Source of the DNA: Nitrosomonas ureae
GTDB lineage: Bacteria; Pseudomonadota; Gammaproteobacteria; Burkholderiales; Nitrosomonadaceae
DNA: 64,000 bases
Reading direction: 5' to 3'
Assembly (NCBI RefSeq): GCF_001455205.1
Contig: NZ_CP013341.1
Span: 2,976,001-3,040,000, forward strand
In this document: piece by piece, positions 18,243 to 28,177 of the stretch
How positions within the stretch are numbered: the stretch's first letter is position 1
Layout: each line of letters starts with the position of its first letter
Made by a program: the position numbers and the translations under genes
The notes under the pieces: model-generated
The model's database searches: none
Told to the model about the DNA's origin: nothing
The model's input: only the letters and a program-made list of their open reading frames with translations

Positions 18243-20461
18243 ATAAGAAGAAACAAAATCTGCGGAGCTTGGATCCGCATTATGAACGCGAAAAGAAACG
18301 CTACGGACACCCGTTACCTAGCCGGGAATATATTTTGCAGATTCTAAAGCAGCAAGGTATTCCGGTGGCTGAGCGCCTATTACAAAAATTGCTATCCATT
18401 ACAAAAAAAGAAGAAGATCTGTTTAATCGCCGCTTGTCGGCGATGATGCGCGAAGGCCAGATTTTCCGTAATCGCAAGAGCGATATTTGCGTACTGGAGA
18501 AACTGGATTTGATCAAAGGAAGAATTCAGGGTCATGCCGATAGATTCGGTTTTCTGATCCCGGATGATGGTAGTGCAGACTTGTATCTAAGCGCAAAGGA
18601 AATGCAAAAAGCATTGCACGGCGACCATGTTATAGTACGCGAAATTGGCATGGATCGACGAGGACGCAGAGAAGCCGCGATTGTGGAGGTATTAGAATCT
18701 TGCAATAAGCAATTAGTAGGCCGGTTATACATTGATCACGGAATTCTATCGGTGGTGGCGGAGAATAAGCGCATCAGTCAGGATATACTAATCGCCCAGG
18801 AACACTCGCTAAAGGCTCAAGCTGGTCAAGTTGTCATGGTGGAAATCATTCAGCAACCCGGCAAGCACACACAGCCCATCGGTAAAATTATTGAAATTCT
18901 CGGTAACTATACTGCCCCTGGAATGGAAATTGAAATCGCGTTGCGCAAACACGATTTACCCTACGAGTTTTCGCCTGATATTCAGAAGCTCTCAATCAAA
19001 TTTCCCAAAAATGTATTAAAAAAAGAACTATCAGGACGCAAGGATCTATGCCATTTACCGCTGATAACCATTGACGGCGAGACTGCAAAGGATTTTGACG
19101 ACGCCGTTTTCTGCACAAATGACGGCAAAGGATATCGATTATATGTTGCTATCGCAGATGTCAGTCATTATGTCAAACCGCACGACCTGATTGACCGAGA
19201 AGCCTTCAATCGAGGAAATTCGGTTTATTTCCCACGCCGTGTCATTCCAATGCTGCCAGAAGTTTTATCTAACGGATTATGCTCACTCAACCCCGACAAA
19301 AAACGTCTGTGCATGGTGTGCGAAATACAATTTCAAGCCAATGGCGATATATTGAATTATTCTTTTTATCCAGCTGTAATGCTTTCACATGCGCGCTTAA
19401 CCTATACCCAAGTTGCCGCAATGCTGGATGACGCAAAAAGCTCCGAAGCACAGGAATATGCAGAATTATTACCTCATTTGCAATTAATCTATAAACTTTT
19501 TAAATCCTTACTAAAAGCACGCAAGAAGCGCGGCGCAATCGACTTTGAAACTACCGAAACGCAAATGTTCTTCAACGATCAAGGGAAAATCGAAAAGATT
19601 TTGCCAGTGCAACGCACCGAAGCACATCGCTTGATTGAGGAATGCATGCTGGCTGCCAATGTCTGTGCGGCGGATTTTCTGCAGAAACACGGCCAGATCA
19701 CACTCTATCGCATTCATGAAAGCCCTACCCCGGAAAAGATTGATACGTTACGCAACTTCCTGAAAGAATTCGGCATTCAACTAGGAGGAAAAAATAAACC
19801 CAGTGCGCAGGATTACGCGCAGACCTTACTCAAAATAAAAGACAGACCGGACGCCCAGTTGCTTCAAACCGTAATGCTGAGATCGCTGCAACAAGCTATC
19901 TACAGTCCTGACCTAACCGGTCATTTCGGGCTTGCATACGATGCTTATACGCACTTTACCTCGCCAATCCGACGCTACCCCGATCTTTTGGTACACCGTG
20001 CGATTAAAGCGGTATTAAAAGAAGAAATTTATCAGCCTGGCGATTGGCGGGAGTTTGGGCAACACTGTTCAATGACCGAGCGGCGTGCTGACGATGCCAC
20101 GCGTGATGTTGAATCCTGGCTAAAATGTTTTTATATGCAGGATAAAATCGGAGAATGTTTCGACGGAGTGATCAGCAGCGTAACCGGATTTGGCTTGTTT
20201 GTCGCACTAAACAACATTTACGTAGAGGGACTAGTGCATATTTCCGAGTTGCCGAGTGATTATTTTCATTTTGATGCAACCAAGCATGTTTTACTTGGAG
20301 AACGCAGCGGTAAACAATATCGTCTTGGCGACCGGATACACGTCAAGCTGGTTCGAGTTGATTTGGAAACCAGTAAAATAGATTTTGTTATAGCTGAATC
20401 GGAAAAGAAAACAAGGCAGTCCAACATAAAGGGTTCAGTCAAAAACAAGAAACCTCTTTAG
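18236..20461 (+). CDS. rnr: Ribonuclease R
   Basis: A 741-residue 3'-5' hydrolytic exoribonuclease of the RNB family. In order it has an N-terminal helix-turn-helix, cold-shock OB folds (GHADRFGFLIPDDG), the RNB catalytic domain with TIDGETAKDFDDAVF carrying the metal-binding aspartates (about 280), and a C-terminal S1 domain (VTGFGLFVALNNIYVEGLVHIS). It degrades structured RNA and takes part in rRNA quality control. No ATG is available near the start; TTG 18236, preceded by AGGAAA, gives the typical MSNKKKQ-like N terminus. rlmB follows, as in E. coli. Confidence 0.95.
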   Translation: MSNKKKQNLRSLDPHYEREKKRYGHPLPSREYILQILKQQGIPVAERLLQKLLSITKKEEDLFNRRLSAMMREGQIFRNRKSDICVLEKLDLIKGRIQGHADRFGFLIPDDGSADLYLSAKEMQKALHGDHVIVREIGMDRRGRREAAIVEVLESCNKQLVGRLYIDHGILSVVAENKRISQDILIAQEHSLKAQAGQVVMVEIIQQPGKHTQPIGKIIEILGNYTAPGMEIEIALRKHDLPYEFSPDIQKLSIKFPKNVLKKELSGRKDLCHLPLITIDGETAKDFDDAVFCTNDGKGYRLYVAIADVSHYVKPHDLIDREAFNRGNSVYFPRRVIPMLPEVLSNGLCSLNPDKKRLCMVCEIQFQANGDILNYSFYPAVMLSHARLTYTQVAAMLDDAKSSEAQEYAELLPHLQLIYKLFKSLLKARKKRGAIDFETTETQMFFNDQGKIEKILPVQRTEAHRLIEECMLAANVCAADFLQKHGQITLYRIHESPTPEKIDTLRNFLKEFGIQLGGKNKPSAQDYAQTLLKIKDRPDAQLLQTVMLRSLQQAIYSPDLTGHFGLAYDAYTHFTSPIRRYPDLLVHRAIKAVLKEEIYQPGDWREFGQHCSMTERRADDATRDVESWLKCFYMQDKIGECFDGVISSVTGFGLFVALNNIYVEGLVHISELPSDYFHFDATKHVLLGERSGKQYRLGDRIHVKLVRVDLETSKIDFVIAESEKKTRQSNIKGSVKNKKPL

Positions 20462-20583
20462 TATTTGAAATTGCTTTACAATACCTATATACACAAAGCG
20501 CTATTGTGCACCCTGCCCTATTTCTATTCTTACACGCTTTGCGGTAAGTGATGTCCTATTATTATTTCAGGTTTAATTAAAAC

Positions 20584-21324
20584 GTGCCCAGCACCCGCTT
20601 TATATTTGGTTTTCATGCGGTTACCAGTCGATTACGACAAAACCCGAATAGTATCAAAGAGATTTTTATCGATGCCACGCGCACAGATCTACGCGCGCAG
20701 GAATTAATCAAACTGGCAGAGAACAAAAAGATCCATGTAATTTCCTGCACTGGATCAAAACTCAACAGCATGTCGGGCAACGATCGCCACCAGGGCATTG
20801 TGGCCAATATCGACAGTATAAGCAATTATGTCGGTATTGATGACATCCTCGATGAATTAACCGAGCCTGCACGATTGCTGGTGTTGGATGGAATCCAAGA
20901 TCCACACAATCTGGGTGCGTGTCTACGCGTCGCCGATGCTTTTGGCGTACATGCAATAATTGCCCCTAAAGACCGGGCTGTTGGATTAACGCCCACTGTG
21001 TACAAGGTTTCCAGCGGGGCGGCTGATACCGTGCCATATATATCTGTCACCAATCTGGCACGCACTTTAAAACAATTAAAAGAACAAGGAATTTGGATTA
21101 TTGGTACCGCCGAAGACGCCGAGCACGATTTAACTCATTTCCGAATTAGCGGTTCAGTTGCCTGGGTATTCGGTTCTGAAGAAAAAGGGTTGCGGCGATT
21201 GACGCGGGAAAATTGCGATCAGTTGGTTCGAATCCCGATGCAGGGTAATATCGAAAGCTTGAATGTTGCCGTTAGCGCAGGAATCTGCCTCTTTGAGACA
21301 CATCGTCAGCAATCTTTGGGTTGA
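20584..21324 (+). CDS. rlmB: 23S rRNA (guanosine-2251-2'-O)-methyltransferase
   Basis: A 246-residue SPOUT methyltransferase. The N-terminal substrate-binding domain is followed by a trefoil-knot catalytic domain with DGIQDPHNLGACLRVADAFG, GSEEKGLRRL and IPMQGNIESLNVAVSAG, the three SPOUT motifs. It methylates the ribose of G2251 in the ribosomal P-loop. The start is GTG 20584. It lies 122 bases downstream of rnr and 111 bases before argS. Confidence 0.95.
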   Translation: MPSTRFIFGFHAVTSRLRQNPNSIKEIFIDATRTDLRAQELIKLAENKKIHVISCTGSKLNSMSGNDRHQGIVANIDSISNYVGIDDILDELTEPARLLVLDGIQDPHNLGACLRVADAFGVHAIIAPKDRAVGLTPTVYKVSSGAADTVPYISVTNLARTLKQLKEQGIWIIGTAEDAEHDLTHFRISGSVAWVFGSEEKGLRRLTRENCDQLVRIPMQGNIESLNVAVSAGICLFETHRQQSLG

Positions 21325-21435
21325 AGCCGCCCAGCTGATAAAATTTATCTGACATTCAAACGATCCAAATATAAATCTGTATGCAATACGTTTTTATTCA
21401 GCGCCATAAACTAATATTACTGTTTGCCCTCAACT

Positions 21436-23196
21436 ATGACATCATTTGATTTCCCCAACTTCAAAACGCACTTTATTACGCTTATCGAGAAAGCATCCAG
21501 CGCAATTACATCTCTTGAAACCATAGCTATAAGTGTTGAACTGACACGCACCAAACAAGCCAGTCATGGCGATTATTCCTGCAATTTGGCCATGCATTTA
21601 GCCAAGCCGTTACATAAAAACCCGCGGGAAATTGCGCAATTATTGATTAATGCACTGCCATCGTCACCCTATCTGGAGAAAGTGGAAGTGGCGGGTGCGG
21701 GATTTATCAATCTGTATCTGAAAGATTCCGCCAAAAAACAATTTCTACATCTAATATTACGTAGCAAAAATGCATTTGGGAATAGTACCTTTGGCCAAGG
21801 AAAAAAAATCCAGGTGGAATTTGTCTCAGCCAACCCGACAGGACCGCTGCATGTTGGTCATGGCCGTGGCGCAGCGATTGGAGCGAGCTTATCCAACATC
21901 CTGGCTGCAGCAGGATTTGATGTATCCCGGGAATTCTACGTTAATGACGCGGGGCGACAAATGGATATCTTGACACTATCAACGTGGCTGCGTTATCTCG
22001 AACTCAATCACATCCATGTTCCTTTTCCGCAAAATGCATATCAAGGGGAATACGTTAGAACCATGGCGCAACTAATTTTTCAAGCGCATGCACAACGTTA
22101 TGTCCACCAACCCGAGCTCTTGCTGGATAGTTTGCCGGAGGCTGTACGAGCAACCGCAGTAAATACCGATGAGCAACTGGACAAACTGATTGTCAATACA
22201 AAGAAAATACTGGGTCAGGATTATACGTATATACATAATTTTGTGCTCACTGAGCAATTAGGCGATTGTCGCAATGATTTGATGGAGTTTGGTGTTGAAT
22301 TTGATACTTGGTTTTCAGAACAATCACTATATGACAATGGCTTGGTATCACACACAATTGATTTATTGGCAAAGAAACATCATTTATATCAACAAGACGG
22401 CGCAACCTGGTTTCGCTCTACAGATTTTGGCGATGAGAAAGATCGCGTTGTGCAGCGGGAAAACGGTCAATTTACCTATTTCGCCTCCGATATTGCTTAT
22501 CATCTGAATAAATTCGAGCGCGGCTTTGAGCAGGTGATCAATATCTGGGGCGCAGATCACCATGGTTATATCCCGCGAGTAAAAGGCGCGCTGCAGGCAC
22601 TGGAATTGGATGCCGAAAGATTACAAATCGCTTTGGTACAATTTGCCGTACTTTACCGCGATGGCAAAAAAGCCCCAATGTCTACCCGCTCCGGTGAATT
22701 CGTCACATTACGTGAATTACGCCAGGAAGTCGGCAAGGATGCCGCGCGATTTTTTTACGTGATGCGGAAAAGCGATCAGCATTTAGACTTTGACATGGAT
22801 CTGGCCAAATCGCAAAGCAACGAAAATCCGGTTTATTACGTCCAATATGCTCACGCTCGTATATGCAGCGTATTAACGCAATGGGAGGGTAATATCGACG
22901 ATCTGCAAGAAGTTAACGTAGACGCATTGTCCACTCCGGCTGAGTTGGCTCTGCTGCAGAAACTAATCGACTTTCCCGATACTATCGAAATAGCTGCCAA
23001 AGAATCTTCGCCACATCTCATCGCATTTTATCTCAGAGAACTAGCCAGCGAATTCCATAGTTACTATAATTCAACGCGTTTTCTGGTGCCTGAAATTCCA
23101 CTGCAACATGCCAGGTTGGCGCTGATCGCATCGGTTCGTCAGGTATTGCATAACGGTTTAACGTTACTGGGTGTGAGTGCACCTGATAAAATGTAA
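21436..23196 (+). CDS. argS: Arginyl-tRNA synthetase
   Basis: A 586-residue class I synthetase. The HIGH motif appears as HVGH in ANPTGPLHVGHGRG, the KMSKS loop is degenerate (APMSTRSG), as usual for ArgRS, and the C-terminal DALR domain ends in the helix before LLGVSAPDKM. ATG 21436 is preferred over TTG 21424 because the longer form has no better ribosome-binding site and MTSFDFPNF is a natural start. It is followed by the SPOR gene after 24 bases. Confidence 0.96.
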   Translation: MTSFDFPNFKTHFITLIEKASSAITSLETIAISVELTRTKQASHGDYSCNLAMHLAKPLHKNPREIAQLLINALPSSPYLEKVEVAGAGFINLYLKDSAKKQFLHLILRSKNAFGNSTFGQGKKIQVEFVSANPTGPLHVGHGRGAAIGASLSNILAAAGFDVSREFYVNDAGRQMDILTLSTWLRYLELNHIHVPFPQNAYQGEYVRTMAQLIFQAHAQRYVHQPELLLDSLPEAVRATAVNTDEQLDKLIVNTKKILGQDYTYIHNFVLTEQLGDCRNDLMEFGVEFDTWFSEQSLYDNGLVSHTIDLLAKKHHLYQQDGATWFRSTDFGDEKDRVVQRENGQFTYFASDIAYHLNKFERGFEQVINIWGADHHGYIPRVKGALQALELDAERLQIALVQFAVLYRDGKKAPMSTRSGEFVTLRELRQEVGKDAARFFYVMRKSDQHLDFDMDLAKSQSNENPVYYVQYAHARICSVLTQWEGNIDDLQEVNVDALSTPAELALLQKLIDFPDTIEIAAKESSPHLIAFYLRELASEFHSYYNSTRFLVPEIPLQHARLALIASVRQVLHNGLTLLGVSAPDKM

Positions 23197-23220
23197 CCTA
23201 ATCATTAATTAAGGACACTC

Positions 23221-24030
23221 ATGAGTCGAGATTATAAAACTCGCAAATCTTCAACCAAATCCGCAAATGAAAAGGGAGGCTCAGCATTCTTGGGTGGATT
23301 TGTCGGTTATGCTTTAGGTCTTGCAAGCGCAATTGGCATATGGTTATATCTTACCTATGCGCCCAGCCCGTTCTTACCTACTGAAAAAACAGTCAGCACA
23401 TCTGAAAAGAATCCAACTCAGCTAACTACCGCAACACTTAAAACACCTGCAATACCTTTACAGGAAGAACCGACAAAATTGGTGGAAGAAAAACCCCGGT
23501 TTGATTTTTACAAGATATTGCCAGGTATTGATGAACCCGAGATCGATCATGAGTATCGAAAAATCGCTGAGCTGCCCGCGCAACCGCAAGTGCCTGCCCG
23601 AACACCGGATATCCGCAACAGGCCAACGGAATTCTCATCGCAACCAACTTTACCGGGCTCTGGCAGCACGTCCGAAACATCCCCTCAACAGATCGCCACT
23701 ATTCCATCACGCATGCTTCCCGCTGAACTCAAACAACCCATTCCACAAGCGCAACAGCTTATTTCGCCTCAAGTTAACTCTCTTCCAGCTGTGAAAGAAA
23801 AAATCTTTTTACAGGCTGGTGCATTCAGAAAAAATGATGAGGCAGAGAACCTTAAAGCACGGCTCGCCCTGATCGGTGTGTTTGCATCCGTACAATCGAT
23901 CGATTTAGCCGAGAAAGGAATCTGGTATAGAGTACGGATCGGTCCTTTTACAAACAAATCAGATAGCGATGAAACCAGTAATTCTCTGAAAGAAAACGGC
24001 ATAGACACTCACCTTATCAGAATACAATAA
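23221..24030 (+). CDS. SPOR-domain cell-division protein (FtsN-like)
   Basis: A 269-residue bitopic inner-membrane protein. It has a short basic cytoplasmic part, one TM helix at about 22-45 (FLGGFVGYALGLASAIGIWLYL), a long Pro/Thr-rich periplasmic linker and a C-terminal SPOR domain (FLQAGAFRKNDEAENLKARL to HLIRIQ) that binds denuded septal glycan strands. In betaproteobacteria such genes sit between argS and dsbA and are annotated as FtsN-like. I do not assign ftsN firmly because the essential FtsN helical motif is not obvious. Confidence 0.85.
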   Translation: MSRDYKTRKSSTKSANEKGGSAFLGGFVGYALGLASAIGIWLYLTYAPSPFLPTEKTVSTSEKNPTQLTTATLKTPAIPLQEEPTKLVEEKPRFDFYKILPGIDEPEIDHEYRKIAELPAQPQVPARTPDIRNRPTEFSSQPTLPGSGSTSETSPQQIATIPSRMLPAELKQPIPQAQQLISPQVNSLPAVKEKIFLQAGAFRKNDEAENLKARLALIGVFASVQSIDLAEKGIWYRVRIGPFTNKSDSDETSNSLKENGIDTHLIRIQ

Positions 24031-24114
24031 AATAGGTTTAAGCTTCGCTTAATCGAGCTTACCTGCACACAGAATCCGGTATCAATGAAGCACTTTTTTT
24101 ATGAGGGGATTAAA

Positions 24115-24750
24115 ATGAATCGCTATCAGTTCCTTGCAGTTTTGTTCTTAGTGTCGACTTTTGGTTTTATCAATATAGCCAGTGCGCAAACCGATATTGT
24201 TGAAGGTAAGGATTATATTGTTCTGGCCAAATCCCAACCTACTGAGGATAGCGCCAACATCGAAGTTCTGGAGTTCTTCTGGTACGGATGCCCGCATTGT
24301 TATAGTTTGCATCCACATCTTAAAACCTGGCTGATGAATATCCCGGGTGATGTTAGCTTCCGTTACGTACCCGCTATTCTTCGCGCGAACTGGGCGACCG
24401 CCGCCAAAATCTATTATGCTATAGAAGCCATGGCACAAGCCGATACGCTGAACGATAAGATATATGATGCCATTCATCGCGACAAAATTGATTTGCATAA
24501 TGAATCTGTTTTATTTGACTGGATCGAAAAACAGGGTATCGACAGAGAAAAATTTGAAAGTGCTTACAATTCATTTACCGTACAAAATCAGGTAGCAAAG
24601 TCGACACAAATGACCCGTCAATATCAGCTTAATGGTGTTCCCGCTTTGGTTATTAATGGAAAATTTCTCACCAGTGGGAGTATGGGTGCAACACCACAGG
24701 ATACCATTAAAACCCTTGAAAGACTGATAGAAAAAGCACGCACGGAATAA
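24115..24750 (+). CDS. dsbA: Thiol:disulfide interchange protein DsbA
   Basis: A 211-residue periplasmic oxidase that introduces disulfides into exported proteins. A signal peptide ends near IASAQ. The thioredoxin fold carries the active site C59-P-H-C62 (WYGCPHCYSLHP) and the cis-proline loop GVPALVING. ATG 24115 is chosen because GAGGGG lies seven bases before it; the upstream ATG 24085 would spoil the signal peptide. Placed between the SPOR gene and msrA in one probable transcript. Confidence 0.94.
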   Translation: MNRYQFLAVLFLVSTFGFINIASAQTDIVEGKDYIVLAKSQPTEDSANIEVLEFFWYGCPHCYSLHPHLKTWLMNIPGDVSFRYVPAILRANWATAAKIYYAIEAMAQADTLNDKIYDAIHRDKIDLHNESVLFDWIEKQGIDREKFESAYNSFTVQNQVAKSTQMTRQYQLNGVPALVINGKFLTSGSMGATPQDTIKTLERLIEKARTE

Positions 24751-24762
24751 TGAGAAATATTA

Positions 24763-25233
24763 ATGAGTACCAACAAAATCATTTTTGGAGCGGGGTGTTT
24801 CTGGGGAGTCGAAGCAGCTTTCCGGCGCAATAAAGGGGTTACAAACGTCACCTGCGGTTATTCCGGCGGACACACCGTCCATCCGACTTATGCTGAGGTC
24901 TGCTCCGGCACTACCGGCCATATTGAAGTAGTATTAGTGGAATACGATGACGATGAAATCTCTTTTGAAGCCCTGCTAAACGAATTCTGGAACTGCCATG
25001 ACCCGACGACGCAAGATCGACAAGGTTTTGATATTGGAGAACAGTACCGTTCTGTCATCTTTTATTTCACACCAGAGCAAGAAAGATCCGCAAGGGAATC
25101 CAAGGATAAACTCGAGATAAGCAGACGCTGGCGAGATCCGATCGTAACGCAAATTTTACCTGCCAGCCAATTTTATGACGCAGAAGAATATCATCAGAAT
25201 TATTTCGCCAAGCGTGGCGGGGTGTTTAAGTGA
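24763..25233 (+). CDS. msrA: Peptide methionine sulfoxide reductase MsrA
   Basis: A 156-residue enzyme that reduces the S form of methionine sulfoxide in proteins. The active-site motif GCFWGVE has its catalytic Cys at about 12, with the conserved GYSGGH and EYHQNYF segments. It starts 12 bases after the dsbA stop, so it is probably co-transcribed; both handle sulfur redox state. It has no signal peptide and so is cytoplasmic. There is no fused MsrB. Confidence 0.95.
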   Translation: MSTNKIIFGAGCFWGVEAAFRRNKGVTNVTCGYSGGHTVHPTYAEVCSGTTGHIEVVLVEYDDDEISFEALLNEFWNCHDPTTQDRQGFDIGEQYRSVIFYFTPEQERSARESKDKLEISRRWRDPIVTQILPASQFYDAEEYHQNYFAKRGGVFK

Positions 25234-25423
25234 ACAGCTCACCCCCTGGGGGCAATTAAACCTGCTAGAGATTAACTTTAATATCAATCAATTCCTATTC
25301 GTGTCGATAACTTAAAAACAGAAAAACTTCATTCCTTTAGCATTCAAATAAAGTATCTGATATGAATAGCCAAACAACCCATTATATTATATACATCAAT
25401 ATCTTATAGAAAATAACATTACA

Positions 25424-27046
25424 ATGGGCTCTATACAAAAACCTTATTTCTCTCAAGACTCATCAAATTCCTTAGTTTTTACGACAAAAATAAAAAGCGG
25501 CACCAAAACCTTAAAAGACCGTCTGATCGATGCCGTCACCGATGATCCCAATCTTCCGGCGCTTGGCAGTTCCATCGCGCGCATTGTAAAGCTGTCCTCA
25601 TCGGATGATCAGTCGATACAACAGTTATCTTATTATGTTTTATCCGATGTTTCATTAACCCAAAAAATCCTGCGTTTATCTAATTCGGCCGCGTTTAAAG
25701 CGATTACGAATAAGGAAATTTCCAGCATTAATAAAGCAATATTCCTACTAGGATTTGATTCTGTCAAAACCAGTGCATTGGCTATATTGTTAGTCGATGG
25801 AATGCCAGCAAAACATGCCTCACATGTACGTATCGAATTAATTCATGCGCTGGCAGCAAGCGTAATTAGTCGTAAATTGGCTGCGCTAACTCCATTTACC
25901 AAAGATATCGAAGAAGTTTCTATTGCTGCTTTATTCAAAAATCTTGGGCGTATTTTGCTAGCTACTTATGAGCCCGATCTTTATCACTCAATGATGGCTC
26001 TTGTCACTCAAGGTCAGCACACGCCCCCACAGGCATCCATGCTGGTACTTGGCTTCAGCCTTGATACTTTGACGGAAGCTTTGTTAGAAGAATGGAATGT
26101 GCCTGTCAACGTGATTCAGGCCCTCAGCGCAAAACCATCCGGTGCCTTGATCACACCTAAGAATAAACAAGAATGGATGCAGATAGCTGCAGAATTTTGT
26201 GAAAAAGCCGCACCACTTGTTTTAGGTACTAACTTAATTGCCGAGGAAATCGAACTAAAAGAAAAATTGCTTAATCGTTTTGGCAAAGTGTTTAGTCTGA
26301 CTATACCCATACTGAATGAATTAATCAGTAAAGCTACTTTGGAAACGCGTGAACTTCTCGTCAGCGCAGATTTGGAATCTTTGGATAAGAATAATAAAAT
26401 CAGTCAGGATTCAACGCATTGCGAATTCGATATTGCTGCGGAAGAAAATTTAATCAATGAACTGACAATCAATAACGATGAACCTCATAATTTGCAAATT
26501 ACCGAGCGCTATGCATGCAACAAACCCTATAATGCATCCCCATTACTATTAAATGGTATTCAAAAAACAACGGAGATGATGGCATCGGGTGATTATAGAC
26601 TGGAAAATCTTATCAACCTGGGTTTGGATTCTCTTTACTCCGCACTTGGATTTCGTTTTATTACCTTATGCTTAAAAGATTCTAAAATGAATTCATTTCG
26701 TGCACGCAGCTCATTAGGAAAAAAGAATTTGGAATATCAGAAAGGTTTCAATTTTTCTACTATACCGACCAATGATTTATTTCATCTTGCAATGCAAAGA
26801 AATATAGATATCGTCATTGCAAATGCTTTTATACCCAGAATACGTAAACTTATGCCCCTGTGGCATACAACTTTATTACCTGATGCGTGCAGCATCCTTG
26901 TACTTCCCCTAATAGTTAATAAAAAACCAATTGGTTTAATTTATGCAGATCGTGAAACAGAATCGCTTGAAGGAATAACCCACGATGAAGCGAAGCTTGT
27001 TAGAATTCTGAAAGGGCAGATACTGATCGCTCTTAACTCAAAATAA
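25424..27046 (+). CDS. HDOD-GAF signalling protein
   Basis: A 540-residue protein. The N-terminal HDOD domain (about 30-235: PNLPALGSSIARIVKL, SDVSLTQKILRLSNSA, INKAIFLLGF) lacks the HD metal-binding pair. The C-terminal part is GAF-like (about 385-540: LINLGLDSLYSALGF and PLIVNKKPIGLIYADRE). HDOD proteins are regulatory modules in signalling, often in c-di-GMP or stress networks, but have no proven enzymatic activity. It precedes gmk by 24-39 bases and may be co-transcribed. The ribosome-binding site is weak. Confidence 0.85.
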   Translation: MGSIQKPYFSQDSSNSLVFTTKIKSGTKTLKDRLIDAVTDDPNLPALGSSIARIVKLSSSDDQSIQQLSYYVLSDVSLTQKILRLSNSAAFKAITNKEISSINKAIFLLGFDSVKTSALAILLVDGMPAKHASHVRIELIHALAASVISRKLAALTPFTKDIEEVSIAALFKNLGRILLATYEPDLYHSMMALVTQGQHTPPQASMLVLGFSLDTLTEALLEEWNVPVNVIQALSAKPSGALITPKNKQEWMQIAAEFCEKAAPLVLGTNLIAEEIELKEKLLNRFGKVFSLTIPILNELISKATLETRELLVSADLESLDKNNKISQDSTHCEFDIAAEENLINELTINNDEPHNLQITERYACNKPYNASPLLLNGIQKTTEMMASGDYRLENLINLGLDSLYSALGFRFITLCLKDSKMNSFRARSSLGKKNLEYQKGFNFSTIPTNDLFHLAMQRNIDIVIANAFIPRIRKLMPLWHTTLLPDACSILVLPLIVNKKPIGLIYADRETESLEGITHDEAKLVRILKGQILIALNSK

Positions 27047-27085
27047 GAAATTATTGACGTATAAAGTTGATTGGGTACAAGTACC

Positions 27086-27706
27086 ATGATTAAAACGCCA
27101 GGTTGTTTATTTATTATCAGTGCACCATCAGGGGCCGGAAAAACCAGTCTGGTCCGGGAATTACTGCAATCGGGTTTGAATCTAAGTTTATCCATCTCAC
27201 ACACCACTCGCCCCCCCCGCACTGGAGAAATCAATGGCCGCGACTATCACTTTGTGAATGAAGAAAAATTCAAACAAATGCTATTCAATGGCGAATTTGT
27301 AGAAAGCGCAGAAGTTTATGGCAATCTTTACGGTACCTCGCAACACTGGCTCAATGACGCCATGACATCCGGGCAGGATATTTTGCTTGAAATAGATTGC
27401 CAGGGAGCAAAGCAAATACAGCAAATTTTTCCTCATTCTATCGGCATTTTTATTCTCCCACCCTCAGTCGAAGTACTGGCAACCCGGCTAAAAACTCGCG
27501 CACAGGATAATTCCGAGGTCATCAAAAAACGACTTATGGCGGCTCGTGAAGAAATCAATCATATCGCAGAGTTTAATTACATCATTGTTAACAACAACCT
27601 AGATGAAGCGCTCAAAGATCTGATTTGCATTGTCAAAGCTGAACGCTTGAAGACGGAACGGCAAATAATGAAACACCGAACTTTGGTTGCCCAACTATCG
27701 TCATAG
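27086..27706 (+). CDS. gmk: Guanylate kinase
   Basis: A 206-residue kinase converting GMP to GDP. P-loop SAPSGAGKTSL is near residue 12, and the GMP-binding motifs SHTTRPPRTGEING and YHFVNEEKF are present. ATG 27086 is preferred over TTG 27071 because the protein then begins MIKTPGCLFIISAPSG, as relatives do. It starts the gmk-rpoZ-spoT block, the same order as in E. coli, linking GTP pools to ppGpp synthesis. Confidence 0.96.
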   Translation: MIKTPGCLFIISAPSGAGKTSLVRELLQSGLNLSLSISHTTRPPRTGEINGRDYHFVNEEKFKQMLFNGEFVESAEVYGNLYGTSQHWLNDAMTSGQDILLEIDCQGAKQIQQIFPHSIGIFILPPSVEVLATRLKTRAQDNSEVIKKRLMAAREEINHIAEFNYIIVNNNLDEALKDLICIVKAERLKTERQIMKHRTLVAQLSS

Positions 27707-27792
27707 GTGTTATTGATAAATGAATAAACACCATCATTTCATTTTTTTTACTGTAAAATTTACATCTTATTATCATAATTTAGGTGAATGAA

Positions 27793-27999
27793 ATGGCGCG
27801 AATTACTGTTGATGATTGTTTAAAAAGAATACCCAATCGATTTGATATGACTCTTGTTGCAACAGCGCGCGCAAGACAATTGGCAATTGGCTCTGCTCCT
27901 TTGGTTGAAGCAGGGCGCGACAAACCTACGGTCGTAGCGCTGCGTGAAGTTGCGCATGGCAAAGTGGGGCTGGAGATTCTTAACCCAAGAAATATGTAA
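27793..27999 (+). CDS. rpoZ: RNA polymerase omega subunit
   Basis: A 68-residue protein, with [25 protein letters not shown] and [16 protein letters not shown] as in the family. It aids beta' folding and forms one ppGpp-binding site on RNA polymerase. ATG 27793 is preferred to GTG 27784, since AGGTGA then sits at proper distance. It is flanked by gmk and spoT. Confidence 0.95.
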   Translation: MARITVDDCLKRIPNRFDMTLVATARARQLAIGSAPLVEAGRDKPTVVALREVAHGKVGLEILNPRNM

Positions 28000-28044
28000 A
28001 TCAACTTCAATAATACAAGTCCCATAAACCCTGGTAATTTTTTA

Positions 28045-28083
28045 GGCCTGGCTACTTCTCATCAATCTGTCGGATACCAGGCC
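28045..28083. other. Inverted repeat between rpoZ and spoT
   Basis: GGCCTGG (28045-28051) and CCAGGCC (28077-28083) could form a seven-base stem with a 25-base loop. There is no T tract. It may be a transcript-stability hairpin or chance. Confidence 0.3.
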
Positions 28084-28177
28084 CAAAGCCAAAAAGTATC
28101 AATTTTTGATTTAAACTTAGAATCCAGTACTTAAATATTATGTAATTTGATGACGCATACTCAATGAGTTAAATTCA